From NCBI RefSeq assembly GCF_022581195.2, contig NC_061461.1:2356001-2420000 (forward strand): a stretch of DNA of 64,000 nt. The letters are read 5' to 3'. This stretch comes from Helicoverpa zea (taxonomy: Eukaryota; Arthropoda; Insecta; Lepidoptera; Noctuidae). The position numbers were made by a program, and so were the translations under genes. The notes beneath the pieces are model-generated. The model searched no databases and was not told the origin of the DNA. It was given only the letters and a program-made list of their open reading frames with translations. This document shows positions 22,921 through 34,530 of the stretch, in pieces (position 1 is the stretch's first letter; each line of letters starts with the position of its first letter).

Positions 22921-25900
22921 AGAACGGGTGAAATATTAAGCAAGAAAAAATATACTCGATTTCAAAGATAAAAAATAACAATAAAAGAAGATACAACAGC
23001 CAAATAAAAAATCTCCTTTAGCTAAATAATACCCGAAAACTCTACAGCACTCTATTCATAAGAAAATTGAGGTGCTAGAAAATCGTTGGGCTGATTTTCC
23101 CGTCAAACTGTGGGGTTCCTCGAAAATGGAATAATGCCTTGTGCTACCGGTGTTTTGAAAGGGAGCCTTTGGGGTCCTACGAAGGGTTGTCAGGATGTTG
23201 TGGCTGCCGAACTGACCGATAAGTAAATACAATAAAGATATAGATAGATGTATGTACTTGTATTTTTATATTGTTTGATTTACAACATTTATGGGGCGGA
23301 CTTTGATCCATTGTAGTTGTCTATTGTTGAAGTTTTTTTCGATAAATATAATTGTCATAAGTTTGAACTTGAACTCGCGTCTGTCGCCAAACATTGCCAA
23401 TGTCTTTTGGCAACTTAACTAGTCATGCTTCGTTCAACTATTTGGTGATATTATATCTTTAACATTTCTCCATAATAAATAATTAGGTATATACATAGAC
23501 CTAACACACAAAGCTTTTATTTTAATTTCATATCGCAATTGTTCACAATTAATCTCCTATTTCTAACATCCAACTCTTTACCTTCTAATTATCTAACCTT
23601 ACATTTTCAAAGGACGAATGACGAAATAAAGATGGCCGCCGCTAATCTATCAAATTGCGTCACCAAGGATTAAGCTATAATGGACGCCAAACATTTACAC
23701 AGGAGGAACGTGACCGTAGTCGCGCTACAAGGATCAAAATCATTTTCTTTTTAAAGTAGCCACTTGCACCCTTTCGTCTTGATGCTTGAAATATGTTTGT
23801 TAAGTTTTAGGGTTATGGTGGTTAATGGGTTGTAGACTTGAGAACAAATGAAGATACAGTATGTTTAAAACTATTTATACATATATATACAGCTATTATT
23901 GTGTGCTGGTACGCAGCAAATAGGTACTGTTTTAAAAGCTCAATTGATCTTTTAGAGATAAAAAAACTGCAGAGTGTACAGAGTGTAAGACAAATATCAA
24001 TAATTGCACCGAAAAAAAGAAACTGCCGATATGATTAGTTTAAAAGATTTTTTTACGACGATCGCAATTTAGAAAGTCCGTGAAAGATAAACAAAATACA
24101 ATAAACTAATAAGAACAAAGATAAGCAATAAGCCATAAATATTCATTAGTTGACAAGAAGCTTGTAAACCGAAATCAAATACTGAACTGGGATTAATCGA
24201 TCGGCTAATCAATTCGCCCAGTGTTGAAAACTGACGGCAAGTCGCTTAGAGCAATCAACCAACTGGAAACGCCGTCAGCACAAACCTGTACGACAAAATA
24301 TTTATAAAACACTTGTGGGTGACAGTTTTTTTAAATGTTTTGTTTTTATTTTTTTCAACTAAATTCATTATTACTTAATCGTATTTTTTACAGGGATTAG
24401 TGCTTTTAAAGGCCTAAGTGAGACAAATTATTTGACTTTATTTTGAGACTCAAGCATTTTAAATTGAATTGTTACGCACGCACACAAGAAGCTTGTTGAC
24501 ATACAAATATAACACGCATATTATGTACCTTATAACGTAGACATGACAATAGCATCTCCTGTAGGTTGTTTCTCTTAGGCAAGTCGAGACCTACTCAAGT
24601 GTCCTCGGCCACATTACAAGATAGTTAACCGTAGTTTGGTAAAGTTGGGCTGTCGTCCTATAAGTTGTATCGTTAACCCTCAGCCCTTTACAATGATAAC
24701 GTGTTGTTAGGATTGTTTTGGGTTGGCCGCTATATTTTTGGTATAGCAACAATTTTGGATAATATTCTTGTCGAATAGATTTTTAGTATCAATATGCGCC
24801 AAGTTTTTGTTGCAATAAATGACAAGGAATTGAAACCTGCAAGGATTATAATACAGGAATTGTTACCTGCATCTATTACATACGCTGTAAATCAACGCCA
24901 AGATTACTGAGCTGTAGACTTTAACAAATATTTAAGCCTTTGAAAATTAAAATCACAAAGTAAAACATTACATTCAGGCTTATAGCGTTCTTAAAGGCAG
25001 ATACATCATGAGAAATTCTTATAGCGTCAGTACTCGTTACTGATTGAAAACAAAATGATTAAAATAGATCCATGCACTAATAAACACGAACCAATTTTTC
25101 ATCAGACGGCTAACATTCTCATTACATGCAAAGTGGCGTCATACATTTTCTTGTTAAAGTTTTTTCCAACGTAATTGATATTGTAGGACTCATGTCGGAC
25201 ATTGGTTATCCACCATTTTGGATACTCGCCAGCCGACCCGAGGAAAAAACATGTCGTTTAGACGCACTGACAAACTAACAGGCGGTCTTAGTACACCTGG
25301 TGAAATAAAGACGTAAGTAAAAAACGCTGACTAAAAAAACCCTAACAACTTTTACGAAATATTGAATTAAGTTACGGCACAGTCCTAATGGCCGATTTCT
25401 GAGTACCTTAATTAGTGGTTTTGAGGGTAAATTGATAGATATTCCATTGACATTATACAGAAAGGACGATGGGCGTTTTGGTACCCTGTCCAACAGTGTT
25501 GATTCTAGTACCATTGCGTAGGTCTTGGCAAGGCAAAAAAATTTTACTATTACGACTAGTCCCAAATCCTTGTCCATTTCGCGTGACATCGACTTAGAAT
25601 GTGTAATGTTCATAAATCGTCAACGTAGATGTAGTTCTTAAATCCAACTGTATTGAATAAAAACTGATAAAGTAACAAAAAACAGGTATTTGACCTTTTT
25701 AAAATGTTTTCCTGCCGACTGCTTTAAAAAAAGTCTGTGCAATCCTTTGCAGTTCACGCAGAACTAGCTTATGTATTTGATGAAAGTCTTTCAGTATTTA
25801 CAAGCAATTAAGGTTAAAAAGTCAGGAGACAATGTTAACATAGCACATATTACGACTTAATCTTGCTCCTCAAGAGGTGCTGAGATAATGATGAATTTCT

Positions 25901-26079
25901 TCTTAAAAAAAGATGAATAGAAATATTTTGAACTTTTGTCAAATCAGATGACGATTGTGTTTCTGTAGTATGACTCCATAGACTATTACAACTTTTAGAT
26001 TATAATAGAGTGTATCTCAAACAATGCAAGATGTCTATTAACTGAGTTTAAAATTATTACACTGACGACATATGCCTCT

Positions 26080-26212
26080 TAATGAATTTGCATATATGGA
26101 TGACATACTTGTTTCTATGTCGATTCAATTTTTATCGTTACTCGGATCGGACAGCTAATTGAGGCAAGCCCCATAGTTTTTATTATTCTTCACGTAAATA
26201 CCTTTCTAATGA
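26080..26212. mobile_element. Left part of an interrupted foldback element
   Basis: This flank aligns with the right arm of the 720-bp foldback element. For example, CGGATCGGACAGCTAATTGA corresponds to CAGAACGGACAAACATTTCA there, and CTTTCTAATGATAT to CCTATCCAATGATAT. It is diverged and its left limit is uncertain. The retrotransposon at 26213-27990 splits it from its continuation at about 27991-28050. Confidence 0.6.
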
Positions 26213-26217
26213 TATTT

Positions 26218-26248
<31 letters not shown>

Positions 26249-27990
26249 TCAAACAGCTAATTTTATCTTTACAGGTACTTAACCTAATACGATAAACTAG
26301 TTACATTATATTCGAAAACTAAACACAATATCACAAATTCAAATAACACTACCAAAGTTTGAACTTACATACTACTTATAATATAGGTGGCTCTTGTGAA
26401 CTCATTCAGCGAACAAGTAAACAAATCGACCGTACTCGCCACTGTGTTGAGCGTGCGCAAGGCGCGCGTCAGTGGCGCTCGCTGCAGCAGGTTGGTGCGC
26501 GCGCTCGGCATCGCCAGCAGCTGCGGCCGCCGCCGCCTACTCACATACCCATCCGGCACGCACATGCGTAGCTCCATAAGAATTGTGGAGTTAAATAATT
26601 TACCCCGCAATACTTTAAATAAATAAACAGCCAGTGCCACTTCCCGCCTAGTCTCCAGTTTGAAGTATCCCACCATACCCAACACAAATAATGTTGGGTA
26701 TAGTAGAGGATAGCCGGGGTATACCTTGTATATTTTTAAATACAAAAATCGAGTGAATTTATTTTGTATCCTCTCAACCATGAATTTGTATTTGGCTTCA
26801 CTTGGTCCCCATATCACTGCACAGTACTCGAGGTGAGATCTAACCAAGGCGTCATACAAAGCCTTGAGAGCCCCCATATTATTAAAGTCATTAGCTTGTC
26901 TCAAGATAAATCCCAAATTTCTAAATGCTTTCTTACTGACTTTAATAATATGACTTCTGAATTTTAAATCGGCCGCAAAATAGACACCAAGGTCTCTAAC
27001 CTCCGTCACTCTCTCCAAAGTTTCACCCTCTAGCTTATAACAGTGGTGGTGTGGACTGCGCGCACGAGTGAAAGACATTACTGAACATTTGGAGACATTG
27101 AAATAAAGTCTGTTGTCATGGCTCCATTTAACAACTTTGTCTAAATCTTCCTGGAGAACATTATGGTCAGTAGTGTCTTTCATCACACGGAATAATTTTA
27201 GATCATCGGCAAAAAGCAAACAAGATGATTCTTGGACTACTGCTGGTAAATCGTCAATCATTAATATGAAAAGAAAGGGACCCAAGTTGCTGCCCTGACT
27301 AACGCCTGATCGCGTATAATATGGCTCAGAAAGGCATCCTCCACAGTCGACAAACTGACGCCTGTCCCGCAAGTAACTGGCAAAGAACCTCAACGTATGT
27401 GGCGTGCAACCCTTGCCAGCTAACTTCGAGAGCAAGACATCATTATCGACTGTGTCGAACGCCTTCCTGAAGTCAAGATACGCGACGTCTACTTGCAACC
27501 CAGCATCCACCGCTGGTACTAATGTTGACATAAGATGAAGCAAGTTTCCTGTGGTTCCACGTCCCGGACAAAAGCCATGCTGAGCGCTAGACAAGTGAGC
27601 CTTAACCTGGTCATAGAGGGAACTATGCACAGCTGCTTCAAATACTTTGGCAGGAGAAGACAGGACAGCAACAGGTCTATAATCGCTCGCCTCTGTTCCG
27701 CCACTTCCTTTTGGGACTGGCACGACGCGCGTAAGTTTCCACCTCTCTGGAAAGGTCGAAGACGAGATACAAATATTAAAAATGTGTAACAGTGGTTCAC
27801 AGAATACGTCGCGACAGTCCCTCAGAATGAATGGTGGTATGCCGTCCGGTCCCACGGAGCGCTTAGATGGTAAGCGGGCGAGCGAGCGGTACACCGCTGC
27901 TTTGTCTAAACGGTCGAGTTGCGCTCGTGCTGCACACCGTGAGGCCGTGGCACTGGCTGCATTTACGTCTAACGTGGCAGGCTTGCTATA
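26213..27990 (-). mobile_element. 5'-truncated jockey-type non-LTR retrotransposon
   Basis: The element contains a reverse-transcriptase frame, a short 3' UTR (26251-26364) and a tetranucleotide (AAAT)n tail on the minus strand at about 26214-26249. The endonuclease and any upstream ORF are missing, so it is a typical 5'-truncated copy. It is inserted within a foldback DNA element: sequence on both sides is homologous to adjacent parts of the 720-bp element at 30363. A clear target-site duplication was not resolved because the junctions are AT-rich. The open RT frame suggests a fairly recent insertion. Confidence 0.85.
26214..26249 (-). repeat. (AAAT)n tail of the retrotransposon
   Basis: Roughly nine tandem TTTA units on the plus strand lie directly after the 3' UTR of the minus-strand retroelement. 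This is the expected place for a target-primed tail. Confidence 0.85.
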
Positions 27991-27996
27991 TATCAT
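26365..27996 (-). CDS. Reverse transcriptase of a non-LTR retrotransposon (partial)
   Basis: The 543-residue open frame is uninterrupted. The RT domain has GPDGIPP (about 49-55), YRPVAVLSS (about 106-114), motif A YLDFRKAFD (about 173-181), motif B SGVSQGSNLGP (about 230-240) and the catalytic FADD box LLFADDLKLF (about 260-269). The C-terminal part is the usual post-RT region ending in an Arg-rich stretch and TCSLNEFTRATY. This set of motifs fits the jockey superfamily. The annotated ATG at 27996 lies at or beyond the junction with the host foldback element, so it is probably not the original start. The protein lacks the apurinic-type endonuclease and cannot support its own retrotransposition. 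Confidence 0.92.
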   Translation of the reverse strand: MIYSKPATLDVNAASATASRCAARAQLDRLDKAAVYRSLARLPSKRSVGPDGIPPFILRDCRDVFCEPLLHIFNICISSSTFPERWKLTRVVPVPKGSGGTEASDYRPVAVLSSPAKVFEAAVHSSLYDQVKAHLSSAQHGFCPGRGTTGNLLHLMSTLVPAVDAGLQVDVAYLDFRKAFDTVDNDVLLSKLAGKGCTPHTLRFFASYLRDRRQFVDCGGCLSEPYYTRSGVSQGSNLGPFLFILMIDDLPAVVQESSCLLFADDLKLFRVMKDTTDHNVLQEDLDKVVKWSHDNRLYFNVSKCSVMSFTRARSPHHHCYKLEGETLERVTEVRDLGVYFAADLKFRSHIIKVSKKAFRNLGFILRQANDFNNMGALKALYDALVRSHLEYCAVIWGPSEAKYKFMVERIQNKFTRFLYLKIYKVYPGYPLLYPTLFVLGMVGYFKLETRREVALAVYLFKVLRGKLFNSTILMELRMCVPDGYVSRRRRPQLLAMPSARTNLLQRAPLTRALRTLNTVASTVDLFTCSLNEFTRATYIISSM

Positions 27997-28050
27997 ACGT
28001 TACTGTTGGAGAGGGTACCAAATCCCATACAAAGTGCCCATTGTCCTTTA
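27991..28050. mobile_element. Right terminus of the interrupted foldback element
   Basis: The segment ends TGCCCATTGTCCTTTA. Read on the minus strand it matches the first 50-60 bases of the element at 30363, with AAAGGACAATGGGCAC followed by an ATGGGA..TGGTA..CC pattern. Confidence 0.75.
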
Positions 28051-28761
28051 TAATAAAATATGAGAAAATTGTGTACAGTAGATACCTTTATAATTCATTT
28101 TTAGGAACTTTTACAATCCAAATCAGTATTTAAAATGTGTTGAATTCGTACATACGCCATTTTGGATCTTGTACCACTACAAGGACGTAAACAGGAATTC
28201 GGGAGAAATGCGAGGAGAGTTTGCAAATTATGACATGTTTTGTCGGAGGAATGTTTTCCCTCGGCACGGGATAAAGGGGAGAAAGGGAGATTATGTTGTA
28301 ACCTCTAGTATGTCTTGTGAGGTCAACTTTGTGTAGCCGTCATTGACTGCGAGGACGTTAGGTACATTTACTTCTTGGGAATAGGTTGTTCTTCAGTAAT
28401 GTATTTAGTGTTATGAAAGACGATATGCTATATGTAGGAATTAGGTAGCCAGCTATTATTATTTTTGCATATAACACATTGAGGTATTCATTACACCTAT
28501 TGCATAAACTTTGAGGTTTAAAACGCTCGTAAAAGTTTTTTTTTCGTTTATCATCACTCAAGTGGTTTTCCAAGATAGTTCGTCGTTTTCCAAGGTAGTT
28601 TTAGCTACTCAACTTATATGAATAAAACAGTATTCTAACTCAATCTACAAAAGGGCCTATTTACAATCTAGACAAGGCCCTATTTACACAAGACTTGGTA
28701 TTTGACACCGATATCTCCAAGAGACACACCGATATCTCTAAGAAGTTCCATCCCTTAGAAA

Positions 28762-28800
28762 AATATAAATATAAATAAAATATAAATATAAATATATCCC
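28762..28800. repeat. AT-rich microsatellite
   Basis: Irregular runs of AAATAT/AAATAA units span about 40 bases. Confidence 0.7.
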
Positions 28801-29234
28801 TTATAAAATAGGGAATTATACTCCAAATGTACAGTCAAGGACAATATAAAACATAATAAATTAACGATATTTTGAAGGGTCTATAATTAAATAAAGTATA
28901 TACTTATTGATTTAGACTAATGTTTATGAAATTAACGGTTTGAACTGCTTGAAGTGACCGGATAAAATATGTCCTGTAACTCCTTCAGTGTTGATATCGA
29001 TAAAAAATCTTCGTCATCGGGTAAGTCTTTTTATGATTTGTAACTGTGTAAATTGTTGTTGGAATCGCGGTGAAAGAAAACGTCCTGAAGAAAAATAGTT
29101 CATAATTTTGAAATTTCCATTCTGCATTGAGCAAGTGTGTTGATTAACGGTGCAGCTAATTATTTTCTTTCTCTGCATGAAAATACACATTTGCCCTGCA
29201 ATGCAACAATAAAAGGCTAATTATGATAAGTGAG

Positions 29235-29346
29235 TAAGGGTGCGTCTTAAATGAGTGCGATTTTCTTTGTATTTGCGAAGGTGGTGAAGGCACGGCGCAG
29301 CATACATCTGTCAATTCGTTTCGTGCGTGGGGAAGACGCACCCTAA
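29235..29346. mobile_element. Short MITE with AGGGTGCGTC-type ends
   Basis: The 112-bp segment begins TAAGGGTGCGTCTT and ends AAGACGCACCCTAA. This gives inverted ends of at least 12 bp. The terminal GGGTGCGTC is shared with the larger element at 47295-47701. A TAA on each side could be a target duplication. Confidence 0.7.
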
Positions 29347-30362
29347 TATGTCATCAAGTAGTCAAAAGCCTGAAAAATACTAGACTTATACTTCTGCTCC
29401 ACTCATACCATGTAATGTACAAACATTACTAGAATTCCGTATGTTTAAGCCGGTTCGTTTACCAACGTTTCTGAAGGTAATAGTTTAATTTGAGAGCTGA
29501 TAGACGTGCAGACGTAAATACGAATTCAGATGTTCTTGTATATAGGGCAATTAGATTTCCTAGTAAATGTTAGGGGATTTGAATAACTAAATAAACAAAA
29601 GACTGTTTATTCGTGTATTTCAAGTTCTAGATTGAGTTATAAGATTGATAGAAGTGATATGGTGAGACCTTATATTAATTGAGTATAATGTCTTCTCTTC
29701 GTTGGCGGTGATTCGAAAACTATAAATGTTTCAATGTTTGTTGATTTGGATATTGTTTAGGCTATACTTACGCGGAAAATTGCGTCAAAAGCTCTAAGCT
29801 AAATACAATAATTAAAATTATTTTATGAAATCCCTATATATTCAAATTGGTGGTTTTTAATATATTTACCGCGTCATTAACACACTTTACATTTAAAACG
29901 TTTATTCCGCGCAAATTATTTCAATTTACTCTTGAAATATTTTGTAAAACAATCCACTCAATTGTAGGTAATTTAACTACCGGTATGTGTAACCAAAAAC
30001 CGAATAACGCAAACCGCAATCCAGGTGTAATTTGGTACGTAATGCAAACTTTTTTATAAATATAAAACCGTCCCACACTCGCCGCATGACAAATAAAACC
30101 TCATATTCCGGCTAACTGTCCACATTATGGTTGTTGCAAACATTTTTACCTTTGGCCAGTGTTTTTAGAGTTCCATAACGTGAAAAGCAAAACCCAAACC
30201 TTATAGAATCATATCATAGTCAGTTTATCTGCTTAGACATTTTTTCATGACATAAAACTTATAGAGAAATAGGTATGTATAGTGATGACATAACATAAAC
30301 ACTTATATACTTTTTTTTTGTAATTGAATGCTTATTTGCAGTTTTTAAATTAAACGCTCAAT

Positions 30363-31082
30363 AAAGGACAATGGGCACAAATATATGGGACCTGGTATAC
30401 CCCACCAATAGGAATGTCATATATACCATTGGATAGGTCTTTTTATGTAGAACAATATTTACTATGACAGCTTTGTTGAAATGTTTGTCCGTTCTGAGAT
30501 ATAGATCAAAAACTGTGCAAAAGTTAGAACTAAATAATCTATTGATAACTCAAGTTTTTAAAGGAAAATCTAAGTACTACCAAGTGTAAGTCTTGTAAGT
30601 GCTACCTGCTGTGCCCGTTAGGGTCCATAATTGTTACTATTAGGTATGTAGCATTTCAACCTTTTATAACGGACAAACAATAGAACAAAGCTGTCATTGT
30701 AAATATTGTTCCAATTAAAAAGACCTATCCAACGATATATATGACTTTGCTATTGGTGCGGTTTCTCATTACGCCCAAAATCCAGTTGATACAATAAAAG
30801 GTTGAAATGCTACATAATAGTAACAATTATGGACCCTAACGGGCACAGCAGGTAGCACTTACAAGACTTACACTTGGTAGTACTTAGATTTTCCTTTAAA
30901 AACTTGAGTTATCAATAGATTACTTAGTTCTAACTTTTGCACAGTTTTTGATCTATATCTCAGAACGGACAAACATTTCAGCAAAGCTGTCATAGTAAAT
31001 GTTGTTCTACATAAAAAGGCCTATCCAATGATATATATGACATTGCTATTGGTGGGGTATACCAATCTGCCCATTGTCCTTT
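30363..31082. mobile_element. 720-bp compound foldback element
   Basis: The ends are AAAGGACAATGGGCA and TGCCCATTGTCCTTT. The arms (about 30363-30667 and 30795-31082) are long inverted repeats of roughly 290-300 bp. The internal block GGGCACAGCAGGTAGCAC in the right arm mirrors GTGCTACCTGCTGTGCCC in the left. The spacer (about 30668-30795) is not unique: it repeats the outer part of the right arm in direct orientation without the terminal motif. No open frame is present, so it is non-autonomous. The superfamily is unassigned. Confidence 0.88.
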
Positions 31083-33609
31083 GAGTAAGAGGACAACCGT
31101 TTTAAGTTAGTCCTTTCGTCAGAGGAATATTGTGGTACACACTATACGGAACCTCATACGCAAGTCTGACACTCACTTCAGCATTTTTTGTATAATAATT
31201 AATCTCGTAATTCAGCCGCGGGACAGTTTAATTATTTAGGTTGTTTTCATGACGAGTGCCTCGGGATATGTGGGAAGGACATTAACACAGGACTGGTAGT
31301 AAAGTGAGATGGAATTATGTATGTAGGAATATAGCGCTTGGGTAAAGTTGGGCTCTGTGAGTCCTGGATGTGATGTAATAGAGACCAAAATAAAGTTCAC
31401 CAATACCTACCTATTCGTGTCAATAACTTTTCAAGTAAATTATGAAGAAGATTCAAAGTAATCGCTTCAACACGAACAATCAATATAGGTACGTAATTCG
31501 TTCACGACTCGATCATAAACCTAAAAGTTCATTCAACTTTCAACAATACATTATCATAATTTCATTCAGCGTCTAGCTCTGAAAACACTTCTAAAAACTA
31601 ATAAAAGAACTGTTCTTTTAATCGTCTGGCAAAAATTCTGATAAGTTTTCACAAACAGATTATTTATTGCATGGCGCGTCGAGCTAATCGATTAATAATC
31701 GAATAGTCTCGATGCTCGGTCGTCGAATGCATTCTAATTGCTTTGTCGCGACTGCATCGATTTGGAAAAATAGCTCGCTCGCTTACACTGAATGTTTGTC
31801 TATTTTGCTATCGATGTCGAATGCACTGGTATTGTAATGTGTAGATATTTAAGTTTTTTTTTCCAATTGTACCTATGTGATTTAGATTAAGTTAAAATCT
31901 AAAAAATACATTTTTCATTTTATTAATTCTCATCTATAACCTAGTGATCTTAACATAAAGTTGAGTCTATGTCATGATCATCCTCCTGCCCTTATCCCAA
32001 TTGTACTACTGGACTAATACATTTTATTTATTTATCTTCTCTTCAATCAGAAAGTTAGTTCACAAAGCAAATTACCTATATCAATATTAATAGTAATTAG
32101 GTACAGCACACATTAATACAGTGTATCTGAAAGTCGTTAATTAAGCAGCCCATTACCAATCAAATTTCAATTTCAATGTGTTGTTCAGTATTTATGAGCC
32201 GTTAATTTGATTACAGATTATTTCTATAGTTGTTTGATTGTAATTTATTGTTTTTGTTTGAGGTGAAAACCAAATAAAATATGTGTTTTTCTTGTGAATT
32301 TACGTTTCTGATATTTCTATAATGATAACTTATGTAAAAATATATAATTTCTGAACTACTTATCATATAACAAATAGCAAGTCTTTCCCTACCAATTGTT
32401 TGAATTTACTATGTGAAATGATCACACCACACGAGCCTTTGTTTCTTGGAATAGTGGCAAAAGGCGACACTTTTGTCAATACGACCCAGTGTGACTTTCA
32501 AACTAATTTCAAGTTACGTCTACATTAGACGATCCGATTGCGTGCTTTTTAAAAACTAGTTAGAATTTTGAAAACAACAATATAGCCGTTGTCTTATATT
32601 GACAGTTGAAAAGTAAAACTTACCGTACAAATTACCTTTTATTAGATTAAGTTTTCCTTCCCCAAGTTATCACGACAATTTGAATAGTCTATTGGAACGA
32701 TTGATTTAAAAGTGGCTTTTCTTTTATCTTGTGAATCGCAGCGACTAACAGAACGTATGAAACGCCTTAACCCACCACATCTCAACACGGCTTTCATTCG
32801 TTGATCGTAGCGCAAACATTTATGTTTGAGCTTTGTTTGCCCACGGTTTCAGAGAGTCGATGTTTGTCGTTCATTTACAGACGCATATACTACTTGATTG
32901 ACGCATTTGTTACGCACAGTACACATTGCTCGTCTGAGGGAGTTTTAAGAAAATTATGGAACCGTGAGCGAGAATAAATATTCCAGATTTCGTGTTATGT
33001 GAATTGAGAACTTGTGTGATTATTGATGCTTAACCATTCGGACTTTCTGAAAATATGTTAGGTGCTCATTTTTCATTGTAAGAATATAAGGAATGCATTC
33101 CTAGAAAACTAGAAAAGGGATGATACAGAGTTATTTCTTTTGGATTGGATTTCTACATGTGCCGGGAGGCACAATGCATTTCTTTATGTATCCTGAATGA
33201 AGTCGTTTAGGTAGGTACAAATTGTGCTTATTTGACATTGCGCCAAGTTTTTCTGGTAATATTACATATTAACATTATGATGCGCTAACTCTTTCATAGA
33301 TCATGTAAACCCACATTTCATACATAGAAAAGAGTTCTCCAATTTTCAAGGTAAAACTTCAAAAAAAAAAAACCCAAAAACGAACACGGTAACTAATACT
33401 CCACGATATTGTGTAAGGTCAAAACTGTTGTCCCTGGGGCGTTCCCACCAAGATTTACGATTCCCCAACTTTGTACTGAGCAGATGCTTCGACCAACACT
33501 TGTTGAGAATGTAAAACATGAGTGTTATAACAGTTGTGGAGTTTCTCCAACATTTTTATGTGCATCGTTTAGGGAGACTAAGTTATAGCTCTCTTGTGTT
33601 TTGTTATAG
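31083..33609. other. Non-coding stretch with an ATCGAT-rich patch
   Basis: No gene was recognised. At 31675-31830 the sequence is less AT-rich and contains several ATCGA/TCGAT motifs and ATTA cores. The rest is plain AT-rich sequence. Confidence 0.5.
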
Positions 33610-34530
33610 TTCGGCCATTCAGAGAATGCGTTCCTGACACGTCGCGATTGAACTGACGACGTAACTTTGCAATGGCGTTGCAGTTACGATAAAAATATTT
33701 TTGCTGGTTGTTTACCGTTTTAACAATTGAGGAGCATTAAAACAACATTATTATATCAATAATCAATGAATGTTATAATTTTGTGCCAAACTGAGTGTCA
33801 AATAACTTGGTAAACAATATTTTTCTAAATCTATACTGCGCTATTACAAGGTTATGTCAGCGGTTTATATTTTGTAGTGCTGTGCTAAAAATAACAGGCA
33901 AGTATCGTAATCTGTTCTTATACAGTTATAATATAAAATAATACCTTTTGATTTTCTTTTTACTTTTATGAAATATAAAAATAAAACTATGACCAAACCG
34001 CATTTTTATACTTAGATTAAAAATGGTAACCCCAAATGGCGTTATGGGCCGCCATTTTGTGACGCTAAAACAGTCGTCCGTTGTCGTTTCGTGCGCATAG
34101 ACCACGTTTTTCAAGTGTTTTCGATCTGTTTTTATTTGATTACCCGGCTTTTGTTAGACCGAGATATCAGGATTGATTCTGTTATTGATAATAATATAAT
34201 TATACATGTAGGCGAAGATGATGATGAAGACACCACCTCCTCAAGCAAATCGGAGTCTGATTAATATTCTGTTCGCACATTCAATTCAATGTACTTGTAA
34301 CAAAGAATAAATAAAACAATTTTATTATATGAATATTACCTTTTTTTGGTTTCCACTTAAATAACTAAAATATAAAACAAATGATTCCGCCAATTTAAAA
34401 CGAAAATAATCTTAAAATAATGCGGCGGTTCATTTTGAAGGAACGGTAACGAACTCAGTGTTATGTTGTGCCCATCACTAGTCGTGACTAACTGATAGGT
34501 GTCAGGAACGCATTCTCTGAACGGCCGAAG
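33610..34530. mobile_element. 0.92-kb DNA element with 30-bp inverted ends
   Basis: The left end TTCGGCCATTCAGAGAATGC and the right end GCATTCTCTGAACGGCCGAA are near-perfect inverted repeats. They extend to about 30 bp through GTTCCTGACAC and GTGTCAGGAAC. TATAG flanks both sides (33605-33609 and 34531-34535). The interior is AT-rich and appears to be a deletion derivative: it has no transposase but retains an acidic tail-coding segment at 34210-34264. I recall such ends from ISL2EU/Harbinger-like elements of insects, but this was not verified. Confidence 0.82.
34210..34264 (+). pseudogene. Possible C-terminal remnant of an element-encoded protein
   Basis: After an acceptor-like ATACATGTAG comes an open segment reading EDDDEDTTSSSKSESD and a TAA stop, with AATAAATAAA about 50 bases later. 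Short acidic Ser-rich tails before a poly(A) signal are what a deleted transposase or nuclease gene could leave behind. This is an inference from position and composition only. Confidence 0.35.

Larger units (their letters stand above)
19271..26079. other. Non-coding stretch after the 19.2-kb promoter
   Basis: It may be an intron of the gene starting at 19.2 kb, or intergenic. It contains dispersed repeat fragments (19740, 22835), a SINE tail (21565) and an imperfect direct duplication (22161-22278). Open frames, including one of 112 codons at 25275-25613 on the minus strand, show no recognisable domain. Confidence 0.5.
28051..30362. other. Non-coding stretch between two foldback elements
   Basis: It holds three pairs of short direct repeats (28564-28745), an (AAATAT)n-like microsatellite (28762-28800) and a 112-bp MITE (29235-29346). 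I saw no coding sequence. Confidence 0.55.

Noticed and set aside
25275..25613. 112-codon minus-strand open frame
   Set aside because: No recognisable domain, no ATG supported by context and no splice logic linking it to other segments.
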